DNA from: Prevotellaceae bacterium UBA1710 | GTDB taxonomy: Bacteria; Bacteroidota; Bacteroidia; Bacteroidales; Bacteroidaceae | Assembly (NCBI GenBank): GCA_002317355.1 | Contig: DCJC01000026.1 | Coordinates: forward strand, 7,402 to 52,142 | Length of the DNA: 44,741 nt | Direction: 5' to 3' | Part shown: positions 8,275-16,971 of the stretch, in pieces | Position numbering within the stretch: position 1 is the stretch's first letter | How the letters are laid out: each line of letters opens with the position of its first letter | Translations under genes and position numbers: made by a program | Notes under the pieces: generated by a model | The model's database searches: none | What the model saw: the letters and a program-made list of their open reading frames with translations, nothing else | Told to the model about the DNA's origin: nothing

Positions 8275-8985
8275 CTACATTTTTGGAAGATATTCATCAC
8301 CGACTTTGAACTGTCTGCCTTCAGCAATCCACTTTTTCAAGTTATCTCGCATAGCAAGGAACGCCCTTTGTGCTTCGGTATCTTCCTCCCTAAGATGCCC
8401 TATCCTCGCAAGTATCCTTTCGAACCCAGCATTTTCTATTTCTATGCGCTCATCAATAAACTTGAATGCTTCATCATATTCGCCTAAGAAAAAGTAAGAC
8501 AGAGGAGCATAGAACCAAACACAAGGAGTATTTATCAGATTATAAAATTCCTTATCCGCTGCAGCAGTATATACTTTCTTCAAAGTATTATATCTGTCAA
8601 ATACAAACTGGACATCCGTATTCAACATTCTTTCAAAATCGGCCATATTTTCTTCCATAGATCGCCCACGAACGAAATCAGTACAAATTTCATTCTGCGA
8701 TTCATTACTACAGAGATATGCAGGTCCAGCATAGATATTCCTGAGGTCTACAATCCCATCTGTCACTTCATAAAGAATTTCATTTAGCGATTGAGAAGCT
8801 ACCGTGACAAAAGTTTGTAAATGCCAATCACCAGGATTAAAGCCTCGCGAATCTGCATATCCTATTGTGTGGATTATGTCTTCATCTACAAACTTGACAT
8901 ATTTATAGATCTTCGAATTGTACTTATAGCCTAAAGGTATCAGATATTCCTTTATGGCTTTTTCCATTTGTTTCTTAAAAGTCAT
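8275..8985 (-). CDS. Hypothetical protein, 236 aa
   Basis: I do not firmly recognise this protein. It starts MTFKKQMEKAIKEYLIPLGY and has a mixed alpha/beta N-terminus with DWHLQTFVTVASQSLNEIL, then a helical half rich in acidic and aromatic residues (YAPLSYFFLGEYDEAFKFI), and ends KVGDEYLPKM. There is no signal peptide or membrane segment. The N-terminal pattern recalls DUF4304-like proteins, small cytosolic proteins often found near polymorphic toxins, but the resemblance is weak. It is isolated in accessory DNA beside inverted repeats, so an orphan immunity-type gene is one possibility. Confidence 0.6.
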   Translation of the reverse strand: MTFKKQMEKAIKEYLIPLGYKYNSKIYKYVKFVDEDIIHTIGYADSRGFNPGDWHLQTFVTVASQSLNEILYEVTDGIVDLRNIYAGPAYLCSNESQNEICTDFVRGRSMEENMADFERMLNTDVQFVFDRYNTLKKVYTAAADKEFYNLINTPCVWFYAPLSYFFLGEYDEAFKFIDERIEIENAGFERILARIGHLREEDTEAQRAFLAMRDNLKKWIAEGRQFKVGDEYLPKM

Positions 8986-9048
8986 ATTTTTTCTTAAAAA
9001 TCATATTGTAATATATCAAATGCATACTTGGTTACTTGTGATGGTACT

Positions 9049-9204
9049 TTACCTCGGAACACAACGAACAGGCAAACATTCCTCTCGCAATTTTTCTATC
9101 AGTTTAATAGCATTCGTATTAGTGAACACTATATAGTTAGGGCTATCTTCGTATAAAACGATATAGCCTATGCCAAAATTATCTGCAATTTCCTTTGCTT
9201 CCAT
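9049..9204 (-). CDS. Small hypothetical protein, 51 aa
   Basis: A minus-strand frame starts at the ATG 9202-9204, just after TATATAAAAT (AT-rich, as at many Bacteroidetes starts). It encodes MEAKEIADNFGIGYIVLYED, SPNYIVFTNTNAIKLIEKL and ends LPVRCVPR. The alternating beta and helix pattern looks like a real small domain rather than a shadow, and nothing overlaps it. It is 64 bp upstream of the 236-aa gene and could be transcribed with it. Its function is unknown; it could be the remnant of a larger gene. Confidence 0.4.
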   Translation of the reverse strand: MEAKEIADNFGIGYIVLYEDSPNYIVFTNTNAIKLIEKLREECLPVRCVPR

Positions 9205-10434
9205 ATTTTATATATTTTTGCCCGAAATACCAATTTGAATATTACAGACCGTAGTGCCATTCTCCACATACACAGCGCATCTACTGCCCCTATTGTCAGA
9301 AGGCCTGATAGTACGACAATTTTTCGCTGGCATCCTTCATTTTAGACTAACGTCGTTTTCTTGGAAATAGTATGCAGATAACAAACAATCGCCCCTCATG
9401 GTCCATAATTATTCGCAAGCCCATAAGGCAGCAGGAACAGACTTATGCTGAACACGAAGGGTCGCTTACGCCAGATGCGTAGCAAGCGAGACCCAAGAAG
9501 CGCTCAAGGGCCTTGTAGAGAAGTAGTATTTCTTGGCCGAGCGCGGACAGTTGGACAGAAAACAGTTATTTTTTTTGAATATCATTATCTCTTTTTTCTA
9601 TATATTATACTATATAACTTATTAATAATAAGATAGTTATATAAAGATAAAGCGGGATATGAGTATCTCGAAAATTTAACTGTCCAACTGTCCAAACTGT
9701 CCGTGTCCAGCTCAGCCTTTATGTCTATTTTCTTCTAAATAGCTGATTTTCAAAATTATACCACATTTTACAAGCAACAGCATCAAAGACAACTGAGCTA
9801 AAAAAGGTACAAAATGCATCAAACTTTTGCTCACATAGACTTCAAAAAACATGCATCAGCCTCTTATTCAAATGCTTTTTTCCCGTTTTTGGAGCTCATG
9901 TGAGTAATTTTGAATTTATGTACCCAGATTACAAATGTAAGGAGTCATGTGGCGAAATGTCTAATCTCGTTGCAGATAGTGGCTGCAATAAAGGCCAATT
10001 TGGTAGTCTTGTGGCGACAATTTACCGTAATTTCCTCTCTATTTGTCTAATAAACCTGGACAACCTGGACTTTCATGTCTCGGCTGATTTTTCTTGCAGA
10101 AACACTTTTTCGGGAAAATGTCCCACTATTGTATAGCAACGTATGCTATCGTATAAATGAGTGAAAGAAACATCGTACCTTTGCTATGTGATTTAGAAGA
10201 TTACCTGCCGTCTGCAAGCATCGGAGTGAGTCCTATGTAGTTCCCATGTGAATCCTATGTGAATCCCATTTCGACCCCTCCCCAGCCCTCCCGAGGGAGG
10301 GAGTTAATAGGTCAGTAAGAGGACGCGGAAAGGGAGGGGAGTAGTTACACTCTTCCAATCATGGGGAAGGATGATAATAAACTATGAATTATGCACTATG
10401 ACTTGCGCAGCTTGATGAGCTTGCGAATAACTAT
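9205..10434. other. Gene-poor stretch with palindromes
   Basis: No gene is supported. The stretch contains the nested inverted repeats described at 9545-9702, a GGACAACCTGGAC motif near 10055, tandem ATGTGAATCC units near 10245-10265 and a GAGGGAGG palindrome near 10280. Frames of 60-80 codons here lack family resemblance or plausible starts. Confidence 0.5.
9545..9702. repeat. Nested inverted repeats of GGACAGTT units
   Basis: GGACAGTTGGACAG (9545-9558) is the exact reverse complement of 9680-9693, and each arm is itself two GGACAGTT-type units. One more ACTGTCC follows at 9696-9702. The very AT-rich loop contains a second palindrome, TATATAACTTATTAATAAT against AGATAGTTATATA, at about 9602-9645. 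Iterated arms around an AT-rich core look like an origin or a recombination site, but no protein gene adjoins it. Confidence 0.6.
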
Positions 10435-10505
10435 AAAGAACAAGGTCAACATCTTAGCATTGCTGCTGTGATGTCGACCTTGTTCTTTGTTAATCCTTTT
10501 TTTAT
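10435..10505 (+). terminator. Long hairpin with T-run
   Basis: AAAGAACAAGGTCAACATC (10435-10453) pairs with GATGTCGACCTTGTTCTTT (10470-10488) with one mismatch. GTTAATCCTTTTTTTATA follows. It looks like a plus-strand terminator, although no gene immediately upstream is convincing. The stretch from here to the next promoter at 10959 holds nothing else I can support. Confidence 0.55.
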
Positions 10506-10958
10506 ACAATCTAAATATTTACCTTCTTAGCTAATTCCGTCGAGTTCCCCTTTAATCAAATAGTTTTTAACACAATGTTTGTGACCGTCTTTTATTCGTC
10601 ACTTTACATAAATCTTACACTTATTTCCGAGTGCAAAGGTATAAAGAAAATACAAACCTCGCAAATAATCGTGTATCGTAAACTTTGTGATTTATACCAT
10701 ACTGCATTATTTACATTTGTGCAATAGTGCAACATTTCAACAAACTATAGTGCATATAGTATTGCATATTCGCAAAAGTGTTTGATATCAAGAAGTTACA
10801 AGGGCGTATCTTTACCTGTTGAGTAAATCATTTTTTCATGTTATCGCACACAAATTTCTTGTATATTTTCTACACCCATAGCGTTTTTCCTACTAAGGCA
10901 TAGGGAAAAATCCCCGTCAGATTAGGGAAAATGACTTTGAAATGTGAGTATTTTGCCA

Positions 10959-10966
10959 TAATTTTG
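10959..10966 (+). promoter_or_regulatory. Promoter -7 box for the Thr/His-rich secreted protein
   Basis: TAATTTTG matches TAnnTTTG and lies 53 bp upstream of the ATG at 11019. A TTTG near the -33 position (10936-10939) supports it. Confidence 0.6.
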
Positions 10967-11018
10967 CACTCAGAAATCAGAGATAATTCTGATGACAACA
11001 TATTAAAAGAATAAAGTT

Positions 11019-11315
11019 ATGACAAAGAATATACTCAGCTTGATCGCAATCGCAGTTATTGGCACAAGCACAGCAATGGCAAAGAATAACGTAATGGTTA
11101 ATCACAATGCTCACATTGTAGCTCCTACTACAACTGTCGTGACTACCACCACCAAGACCATCAAGCCTAACGGCACTAAGGTGGTGACAACTACAACAAA
11201 GACTGTCACAACGACAACGAAGAGCGTTAAGCCTAATCATATCCATAAGAAGACCGTCAACCACAAGCATGCTCACGGCTTCTGCAAGGATTGCAGGCCT
11301 ACCCACATGAAATAA
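11019..11315 (+). CDS. Small secreted Thr/Lys/His-rich protein, 98 aa
   Basis: I recognise no family. Residues 1-21 are a signal peptide (MTKNILSLIAIAVIGTSTAMA). The mature protein is low complexity, with repeats of the type TTTTKTIKPNGTKVV, TTTTKTVTTTTKSVKPN, then a His-rich tail (HIHKKTVNHKHAHGFCKDC) with two cysteines spaced CKDC. The Thr-Lys repeats suggest an extended, surface-exposed peptide, and the His/Cys tail could bind metal; both are inferences. It has a good promoter, an AT-rich start region and a strong terminator, so it is a stand-alone transcription unit. Confidence 0.7.
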   Translation: MTKNILSLIAIAVIGTSTAMAKNNVMVNHNAHIVAPTTTVVTTTTKTIKPNGTKVVTTTTKTVTTTTKSVKPNHIHKKTVNHKHAHGFCKDCRPTHMK

Positions 11316-11342
11316 CGTTGCAACTACTATATATTCTCCCTT

Positions 11343-11384
11343 CCCCACTCTGCCAAGACGTTGGCAAGAGTGGGGATTTTATTG
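11343..11384 (+). terminator. Terminator after the 98-aa gene
   Basis: CCCCACTCTGCCAA (11343-11356) pairs with TTGGCAAGAGTGGGG (11361-11375) around GACG, followed by ATTTTATTGTTTT. Confidence 0.8.
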
Positions 11385-12051
11385 TTTTGTTCTTTTAAAA
11401 ATCAAAAGAAATTGGGAAACATGCCGTCGCACTCACATTATTATATAAAAAGAACAAGTCGAGCATCACGCCCGACTTGACCCTTTTAGTTTTATCCCCC
11501 CCACAATATTATCAAATATACCGTTTAATACCCCCTTTGAAAAGTGACTGTCTTCGTGTGTCACTAACATAAATCATTATATATTGTGTTTCTGATTCTG
11601 TTGCAAAGGTAAGCATAATTACATAACCACACAAGAATTAATGTATCATAAACCTTACGATTTATACCATGCAACACTTTTTACAAGGGCGCAATAAGAA
11701 AATCTGGTCTTCACATTTATAAATGCCTGATTATCTGATGGTTGAACTTTCAAGTACGTTTTTCAAGGAATATTCTACGTTTCAGGCGGAAAACCGGCTG
11801 TTTTATCCGCTAAATTGTGCAGAGTGTAAAAAACAAATTGTGCGATTGTTGGTTTATTTTTTATATTTTCGCAAAATTCCGTAATTTCGTTACAAAAATA
11901 TGTTGCATTGTTACATTGTATTTTTACACTTTTCGTAATTGTTTGTTAATCTGATTGTTATAAGCACTCAAAAAGGGTATGTATTTTGTACACTTAACGC
12001 CATTTTTCCCAACTTTTACGAAAAAATAATTTATTAAAAAGTTTAAAAAAA
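11385..12051. other. Non-coding stretch before the BspA-like gene
   Basis: No gene is visible. It contains a weak hairpin at about 11450-11482 (GAACAAGTCGAGCAT against GCCCGACTTGACC), a minus-strand -7-like box in GTTGCAAAGGTA near 11600, and very AT-rich DNA up to the promoter of the next gene. Confidence 0.5.
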
Positions 12052-12083
12052 TTTGGAAAAAACAACTTTTTTATTTAATTTTG
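12052..12083 (+). promoter_or_regulatory. Promoter of the BspA-like gene
   Basis: TTTG at 12052-12055 and TAATTTTG at 12076-12083, 20 bp apart, match the Bacteroidetes -33/-7 layout. The -7 box overlaps the first codons of a longer upstream reading frame, which argues for the downstream ATG at 12141 as the start. Confidence 0.7.
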
Positions 12084-12140
12084 CAATCAACAAAATTCCC
12101 CAAATTAGTATACCTAAACAATAAACACAACAAGACTAAC

Positions 12141-13109
12141 ATGAACAAGAATTGCAATGGAATCCTAATGCTCGTAGCGGCAATATTGATGCCTCTCATG
12201 AGTTTTGCGCACGACGCAGAAGTTGGCGAGATCTACTACAATCTCAACAACGATACAAAAGAAGCTACTGTGACATATCAGGGCAATTCCTCTGTTAATG
12301 AGGATTACACCAGATTTGTCGTAATCCCTTCAAGCATCGATTATAATGGCGTAAAATATAGCGTCACAAGCATTGGCGATGAGGCATTCAACAACTGTTC
12401 AAGACTTAGATCTGTCACAATCCCTAATTCAGTAAAGAGTATTGGCGACAAGGCTTTCAGCAATACAGGTCTTACATCTATCAGCCTTCCTGCTTCTGTA
12501 ACAAGTGTTGGTGCAAAGGCATTCATGCATTGTACAGATATTACTTCATTGACAATGACAAATTCAGTGAAGTCTATTGGTGAGGGCGCTTTCTGCGGTT
12601 GTTCTTCAATTAAGTCAATCGAACTTCCAAATCAGTTGACTAGCATTAACGACAGCACATTCTCTTTCTGCCAGAAGCTCGTATCTATCGATATCCCTAA
12701 CTCTGTAGCAAGCATTGGCCGTGGCGCTTTCCGTAGCTGCACAGGTCTTATTGCTGTTAATCTTCCTAATTCTCTTAAAACTATTGGTGAGGGTGCTTTC
12801 CGCAGCTGTTCAGCTCTTACTTCTATCACTATTCCTAACTCTGTAAAGAGCATCGGTGACAGAGCTTTCGCAAGCTGCTTCGGCTTTGATAGCTTCACTA
12901 TTCCAAAGTCTGTTACAAGCATCGGTAATAAGGTGTTTGCTGATTGCAGAAACCTTCAGTCAATCACTAACCTTTCAAAGACTCCTCAGAAGATTAACGT
13001 TAAGACTTTCGCTAAGTATGGCACACTCCACGTAGCTAAGGGTTGCAAGTCTATTTACGAGAGCGCAGACTGCTGGAGAGACTTCTGGATTGTGGATGAT
13101 ATCATGTAA
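12141..13109 (+). CDS. BspA-like secreted leucine-rich repeat protein (LRR_5)
   Basis: A 322-aa protein. The ATG at 12141 opens MNKNCNGILMLVAAILMPLM with SFAHD at a signal peptidase site; a start 60 bp upstream would overlap the promoter and spoil the signal. The mature protein has about eight tandem 23-residue LRR_5 units of the TpLRR/BspA type, with the recurring core SVTSIGDEAFNNCSRLRSVT and IPNSVKSIG. There is no anchor or C-terminal sorting domain in the short tail. BspA-like proteins act in adhesion to host or bacterial surfaces. It is monocistronic, with its own promoter and terminator. Confidence 0.85.
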   Translation: MNKNCNGILMLVAAILMPLMSFAHDAEVGEIYYNLNNDTKEATVTYQGNSSVNEDYTRFVVIPSSIDYNGVKYSVTSIGDEAFNNCSRLRSVTIPNSVKSIGDKAFSNTGLTSISLPASVTSVGAKAFMHCTDITSLTMTNSVKSIGEGAFCGCSSIKSIELPNQLTSINDSTFSFCQKLVSIDIPNSVASIGRGAFRSCTGLIAVNLPNSLKTIGEGAFRSCSALTSITIPNSVKSIGDRAFASCFGFDSFTIPKSVTSIGNKVFADCRNLQSITNLSKTPQKINVKTFAKYGTLHVAKGCKSIYESADCWRDFWIVDDIM

Positions 13110-13148
13110 ACACGAAAACAATCATAAAAACTAATTCATTAATATAGA

Positions 13149-13187
13149 AAGGTCAGCACCAAGAAATTGGTGTTGACCTTAATTTTT
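13149..13187 (+). terminator. Terminator of the BspA-like gene
   Basis: AAGGTCAGCACCAA pairs with TTGGTGTTGACCTT (one G-T pair) around GAAA, followed by AATTTTT. Confidence 0.8.
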
Positions 13188-13270
13188 GAATTAGAAAGTA
13201 AATTGAGAGAAAATTAAAGCCTCAGCGAAAATTTACTGAATTAATTTACTCCTAATTTGCTTTCTAAAAT

Positions 13271-13307
13271 AAAAAAAACGGTTCGTGAAATAAATCATCG
13301 AACCGTT
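13271..13307 (-). terminator. Terminator of the tRNA-Tyr/tRNA-Leu operon
   Basis: Read on the minus strand, AACGGTTCG (13299-13307) pairs with 13277-13285 and is followed by a run of Us (plus-strand A-run at 13271-13278). It lies 19 bp after the tRNA-Leu 3' end. Confidence 0.75.
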
Positions 13308-13325
13308 CTTTTATTTCCTGTAAGT

Positions 13326-13408
13326 GAAGAGGAGGAGACTCGAACTCCCACGTCACAATTGACACTACCCCCTCAAAGTAGCGCGTCTACCAATTCCGCC
13401 ACCTCTCC
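13326..13408 (-). tRNA. tRNA-Leu (anticodon GAG)
   Basis: An 83-nt cloverleaf. The acceptor arm GGAGAGG pairs with CCTCTTC, the anticodon loop TTGAGGG holds GAG, a long class II variable arm (GTGTC, AATT, GTGAC) follows, and the T-loop is GTTCGAGTC. It reads CUC/CUU codons. CCA is not encoded. It is second in a two-tRNA minus-strand operon. Confidence 0.9.
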
Positions 13409-13441
13409 ATTAGGATTTGCTTTATTCTACATCACACTTAG

Positions 13442-13524
13442 TGGGCAGGGACGGATTCGAACCGCCGAAGCCGTGAAGCAACAGATTTACAGTCTGCCCG
13501 TTTTAACCACTTACCTACCTACCC
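13442..13524 (-). tRNA. tRNA-Tyr (anticodon GTA)
   Basis: An 83-nt class II tRNA. The acceptor GGGTAGG pairs with CCTGCCC, the discriminator is A, the anticodon loop CTGTAAA holds GTA, and there is a variable arm with TTCACGGCTTCGG. It lies 33 bp upstream of tRNA-Leu, with a consensus promoter just upstream. Confidence 0.92.
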
Positions 13525-13553
13525 GAAGTTAGTGATGTTGTTTTAAGCGGGTG

Positions 13554-13561
13554 CAAAGGTA
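13554..13561 (-). promoter_or_regulatory. tRNA operon promoter -7 box
   Basis: The minus strand reads TACCTTTG, 30 bp upstream of the tRNA-Tyr 5' end, matching TAnnTTTG. Confidence 0.7.
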
Positions 13562-13675
13562 CAAATTTTTCCGTAATTTACAAACTTTTTGGCGTACTTA
13601 TTACGAAAAAAGTGTATTTTTGTACTTATTTCAGGCAAAATGCCGTCACTATTGTGATATTGTTTGCTAAACCTG

Positions 13676-14251
13676 CTATTTACCAGCCCAGAAATCATTG
13701 AAGGCCTGGAGAATCTCTTCTACATGAGCATCAAGTGCGAGAAATGCATCATTATATACGGCAGTTGCCTTAGCGCTCTTCTCATCGTTGAAGTCTATTG
13801 TCTGGAAAGGTGGACGTGACATGATTTCTTCCTCACCAATGACATTGTTTCCACGATAGTGGATGTAATTCTTGAGATGGATAAGAATACGCGCCTTACC
13901 TTCCTTGGCTGCAAGTTTGATCTCGATTTTACCCTTGATCATAGAAGAACCAGAGTTGAACAACTTATCTGTAGTGATTGATGCCTTGACTGTTCCCGCA
14001 AGTGCGTTACCATCTTCGATGTCACTCTCCTTAACCTTAAGATACTGAATCAGCAGCTTATTGAACTTGTCAAAGATCTGACGTCTTGGTAGTGAAATAT
14101 TCTCAGCAACAGATGCGATAGTAAGTCCATCATCTGACTTTTCATACTTCTCTGCATACTGCTGTGCTTTAGCCTCAGTTTTCTTTGCCTTCTGCGCAGA
14201 TACATTCATTACACAGAACATGGCAAGTAAACAAATAATAAGATTTTTCAT
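13676..14251 (-). CDS. Secreted hypothetical protein, possibly DUF4468-like
   Basis: A 191-aa protein with a clear signal peptide (MKNLIICLLAMFCVMNVSAQ). A Lys/Ala-rich linker is followed by SKASVAENISLPR-type helix-strand segments (here DDGLTIASVAENISLPRRQI), a segment KGKIEIKLAAKEGKARILIH and a C-terminal helix EEILQAFNDFWAGK. The length, the beta-rich middle and the final Phe-x-x-Phe-Trp helix recall DUF4468 proteins of Bacteroidetes, which have a TBP-like fold and no known function. The resemblance is from memory and moderate. It is monocistronic, between the tRNA operon and a divergent DUF5020 gene. Confidence 0.7.
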   Translation of the reverse strand: MKNLIICLLAMFCVMNVSAQKAKKTEAKAQQYAEKYEKSDDGLTIASVAENISLPRRQIFDKFNKLLIQYLKVKESDIEDGNALAGTVKASITTDKLFNSGSSMIKGKIEIKLAAKEGKARILIHLKNYIHYRGNNVIGEEEIMSRPPFQTIDFNDEKSAKATAVYNDAFLALDAHVEEILQAFNDFWAGK

Positions 14252-14501
14252 AATTCGTTCCCTGTATACAATATATTATGATGCAAAATTACAAAATATT
14301 TTACAAACAGCCAAATTTTTCAATACACTTTTAATACGGTTTCCTTGTTTTACAAACAAATATAAGAATACATAAATCCTACAACATGAGATTTGCACAC
14401 TCCACATAACAATCAGGATTAATATTTCCGTGTTTTCATGAGATTAGTGATTAATTTTGACTATTTTTAGGCAAACATGATATTTTTCGATGGAAATTGT
14501 G

Positions 14502-14509
14502 TATATTTG
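14502..14509 (+). promoter_or_regulatory. Promoter -7 box of the DUF5020 gene
   Basis: TATATTTG matches TAnnTTTG and lies 36 bp upstream of the ATG at 14546. The 294-bp gap upstream of that ATG holds no gene. Confidence 0.6.
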
Positions 14510-14545
14510 CAAGCAAAACAAACAAGATAAACAATTAAAGAAATC

Positions 14546-15268
14546 ATGAAAAAATCTATTCTATTTACCGCTTTGATGGCTTTTATGGCAATCTGTGTCA
14601 ACGCACAGAACATCCAGTTGCATTATGATCTTGGACAACACATCTACCCTGATGAGGAAGGTGGCAGACAAGACATGACCGTAACATTCGAGAAATTCTC
14701 GGCAGACAATCTCGGTTCTTGGTTCTACTTCGTAGATCTCGATCTTGACAGGGACGGCGTAATGGGCGCATATACCGAGGTCAGCCGCGAATTCAACTTC
14801 TCAAAGAGCGAATCCAGCTCATGGGCTGTACATCTGGAATATGATGGTGGCTTAGGCCGCGGAGGAAGCTATCAGTCGGCTGCTCTTGTAGGTGCTGCGT
14901 GGAATGGTCATAACGCAGATTTCTCAACGACATACTCTGTCCAGGCAATGTATAAGCAGTTCTACAACCAGACAGAGAAGCAAGGTGGCGCCGATGGCTA
15001 TGCCTCATTCCAGTTGACTGGTGTATGGAGCACGAACTTCGCAAATAATGCCTGCACATTCTCAGGCTTCATTGATTTCTGGCGTGGTGAAGGAGCCTAT
15101 CATCACGGTAAACTTGTTGTGCTCACTGAGCCACAGCTCTGGTATAAAATCACTCCAAAGTTCTCTGTAGGCACCGAGGTTGAGATAAGCAATAACTTCA
15201 TCTATAACACAGTGAATGACAACTCGTTCTTCATCAACCCAACACTCGCTGTAAAGTTCAACCTTTAA
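14546..15268 (+). CDS. DUF5020 family outer-membrane protein (Tsx-like nucleoside channel fold)
   Basis: A 240-aa protein: signal peptide MKKSILFTALMAFMAICVNA, then alternating beta strands with aromatic girdles (FEKFSADNLGSWFYFVDLDL, WRGEGAYHHGKLVVLTEPQL) and a C-terminal strand ending in aromatic/Leu residues (SFFINPTLAVKFNL), typical of a small outer-membrane barrel. DUF5020 proteins resemble Tsx nucleoside channels. The next gene is a purine permease on the same strand, suggesting that this protein passes nucleosides or bases across the outer membrane and the permease takes them across the inner one. The substrate is inferred from this pairing. Confidence 0.8.
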   Translation: MKKSILFTALMAFMAICVNAQNIQLHYDLGQHIYPDEEGGRQDMTVTFEKFSADNLGSWFYFVDLDLDRDGVMGAYTEVSREFNFSKSESSSWAVHLEYDGGLGRGGSYQSAALVGAAWNGHNADFSTTYSVQAMYKQFYNQTEKQGGADGYASFQLTGVWSTNFANNACTFSGFIDFWRGEGAYHHGKLVVLTEPQLWYKITPKFSVGTEVEISNNFIYNTVNDNSFFINPTLAVKFNL

Positions 15269-15282
15269 TCAACGCTCTGACT

Positions 15283-15455
15283 TTAGAAGAAGTACAAGAA
15301 GTACAAGGAGTAACGCTCCTTTCGTCGCTTAAGTAGTACAAGACGATAGTCTTTATCGCGGAAGACTATACGCGAACCGTTATATCCAGACATTCGTCTT
15401 GTACCACTTGCACTACTTGCTACTCCTTGTACTCCTTAAAGTAAGCAAGTGGAAT
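15283..15455. repeat. GTACAAG-type palindromic repeat, copy A
   Basis: The core at 15338-15404 (67 bp) is bounded by ACAAGACG and CGTCTTGTAC. The outer arms repeat AAGTACAAG-type units on the left and CTCCTTGTACTCCTT on the right, so the whole can fold into a long hairpin. The core is also present in the opposite orientation at 16832-16898, on the far side of the permease gene. The two cores have the same length and about 85% identity by eye. Confidence 0.75.
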
Positions 15456-15484
15456 TTGCGAAACTAAAAATATATATCTTTAAT

Positions 15485-16774
15485 ATGCTTCAGAAGATTT
15501 TCGGATTTAATCCACAAACAATGACGGTGAAGAAAGAGATAATAGCCGGTATTACCACTTTCCTCACCATGGCATATATCCTTGCCGTCAACCCAAGCAT
15601 TCTTGCCGATGCAGGCATGGATAAAGGCGCAGTATTCACCACTACTATCATATCGGCCATCATCGGTACTGCTGTGATGGCTATCTATGCCAAGCTTCCT
15701 TTCGTTCTTGCTCCCGGCATGGGCCTCAACGCCTTCTTCGCATATACAATTGTGCTCACCATGGGCTACACATGGCAGTTTGCCCTTACGGCTGTGTTCC
15801 TTGAAGGCATCATCTTCATCATACTGACATTGACAGGCTTGAGACAGAAGATAGTAGATGCGATACCACTTATTCTCCGACGTGCCATCTCGCCGGGTAT
15901 AGGCTTATTCATTGCATTCATCGGACTTAAGGATGCTGGTATCGTCAGCGCAAGCGACACAACCTTCGTAACGCTCGGAAACCTGCACTCACCTGCCGTA
16001 CTACTTGCTTGCTTCGGTATTCTGATAACCGCTGTTCTTATGGTTCGCAATGTGACTGGAGCTTTATTGATTGGCATTCTCATAACCACTATCGCAGGCA
16101 TTCCACTTGGTGTGACTTCCATCTCTTCAATTGTAGATACTCCGCCATCAATATCACCTATCCTGCTTAAATTCGAATGGAGCAACATCTGGTCGGTCGA
16201 TATGATAGTCTGCATCATCACATTCCTGTTCCTTGATATGTTTGACACTATCGGTACGCTCATTGGTGTGAGCAATCGTGCAGGAATGGTGGACGAGAAC
16301 GGTCGTATCATTAATTTAGGCAAAGCATTTATGGCAGATGCCGTAGGCACAACAATCGGTGCTATGCTCGGTACATCAACCGTTACCACATACGTGGAAA
16401 GTGCATCTGGTGTGAATGCAGGTGGCCGTTCTGGACTTACAGCCATCTCATCAGCCGCTTGCTTTGCCTTAGCATTGTTCCTTGCACCATTATTCCTTGC
16501 TATTCCTACTCAGGCAACAGCTCCGGCACTGTTCCTTGTTGGCGTGATGATGATGCACGATATCCGTAAGATAGACTTCAATGACTATGTCAACGCAATA
16601 CCTTGCTTTGTGTGTATCGTGCTGATGCCACTGACATACAGCATATCTGACGGCATTCTTCTGAGCGTCATAACATACGTTCTGATACGAATCTTCGCTG
16701 GTCGCTGGCAAGAACTTAGCGTTAATATGTGCATCATGGCATTGCTGTTTATCTTGAAATACGCATTCTTATAG
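15485..16774 (+). CDS. NCS2-family purine (guanine/hypoxanthine or adenine) permease, AzgA/PbuG type
   Basis: A 430-aa inner-membrane protein with about 12-14 hydrophobic segments. AzgA/PbuG signatures are present: MTVKKEIIAGITTFLTMAYI at the N-terminus, FVLAPGMGLNAFFAYT, FLDMFDTIGTLIGVSNRAGM, and the substrate-site segment GTSTVTTYVESASGVNAGGR. It is a proton symporter for purine bases. I place the start at the ATG 15485 (MLQKIFGFNP), which matches family N-termini; the frame also opens 36 bp earlier at 15449, inside the repeat. It follows the DUF5020 gene and may be read from the same promoter through the hairpin repeat. The exact base cannot be told from the sequence. Confidence 0.88.
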   Translation: MLQKIFGFNPQTMTVKKEIIAGITTFLTMAYILAVNPSILADAGMDKGAVFTTTIISAIIGTAVMAIYAKLPFVLAPGMGLNAFFAYTIVLTMGYTWQFALTAVFLEGIIFIILTLTGLRQKIVDAIPLILRRAISPGIGLFIAFIGLKDAGIVSASDTTFVTLGNLHSPAVLLACFGILITAVLMVRNVTGALLIGILITTIAGIPLGVTSISSIVDTPPSISPILLKFEWSNIWSVDMIVCIITFLFLDMFDTIGTLIGVSNRAGMVDENGRIINLGKAFMADAVGTTIGAMLGTSTVTTYVESASGVNAGGRSGLTAISSAACFALALFLAPLFLAIPTQATAPALFLVGVMMMHDIRKIDFNDYVNAIPCFVCIVLMPLTYSISDGILLSVITYVLIRIFAGRWQELSVNMCIMALLFILKYAFL

Positions 16775-16796
16775 AATGCACGTTTCGCAAGCTTCA

Positions 16797-16930
16797 CTAA
16801 GAAGTACAGGGAGTAGCAAGAAGTTCAAGGAGTACAAGACGAATGTCTGGATATAACGGCTCATGTACAACCGTCCGCGATAAATGCTATCGTCTTATAC
16901 TCCTTGAACTCCCTGAAAGCAAGCAAGATT
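16797..16930. repeat. GTACAAG-type palindromic repeat, copy B (inverted)
   Basis: The core at 16832-16898 is the reverse complement of the copy A core with scattered mismatches. The shared part GGATATAACGG, between GACGAATGTCT and the centre, is exact. The arms are GAAGTACAGGGAGTAGCAAG and CTCCTTGAACTCCCTG. Confidence 0.75.
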
Positions 16931-16971
16931 GAAGAATGTAAAACTTTTACATTATACATATACAAAGTATA

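Noticed and set aside
9445..10136. Plus-strand frames at 9445-9636 and 9900-10136
   Set aside because: No plausible start context or family resemblance, and the first crosses the iteron palindrome.
12081..12140. Upstream start for the BspA-like gene
   Set aside because: It overlaps the -7 promoter box and would bury the signal peptide.
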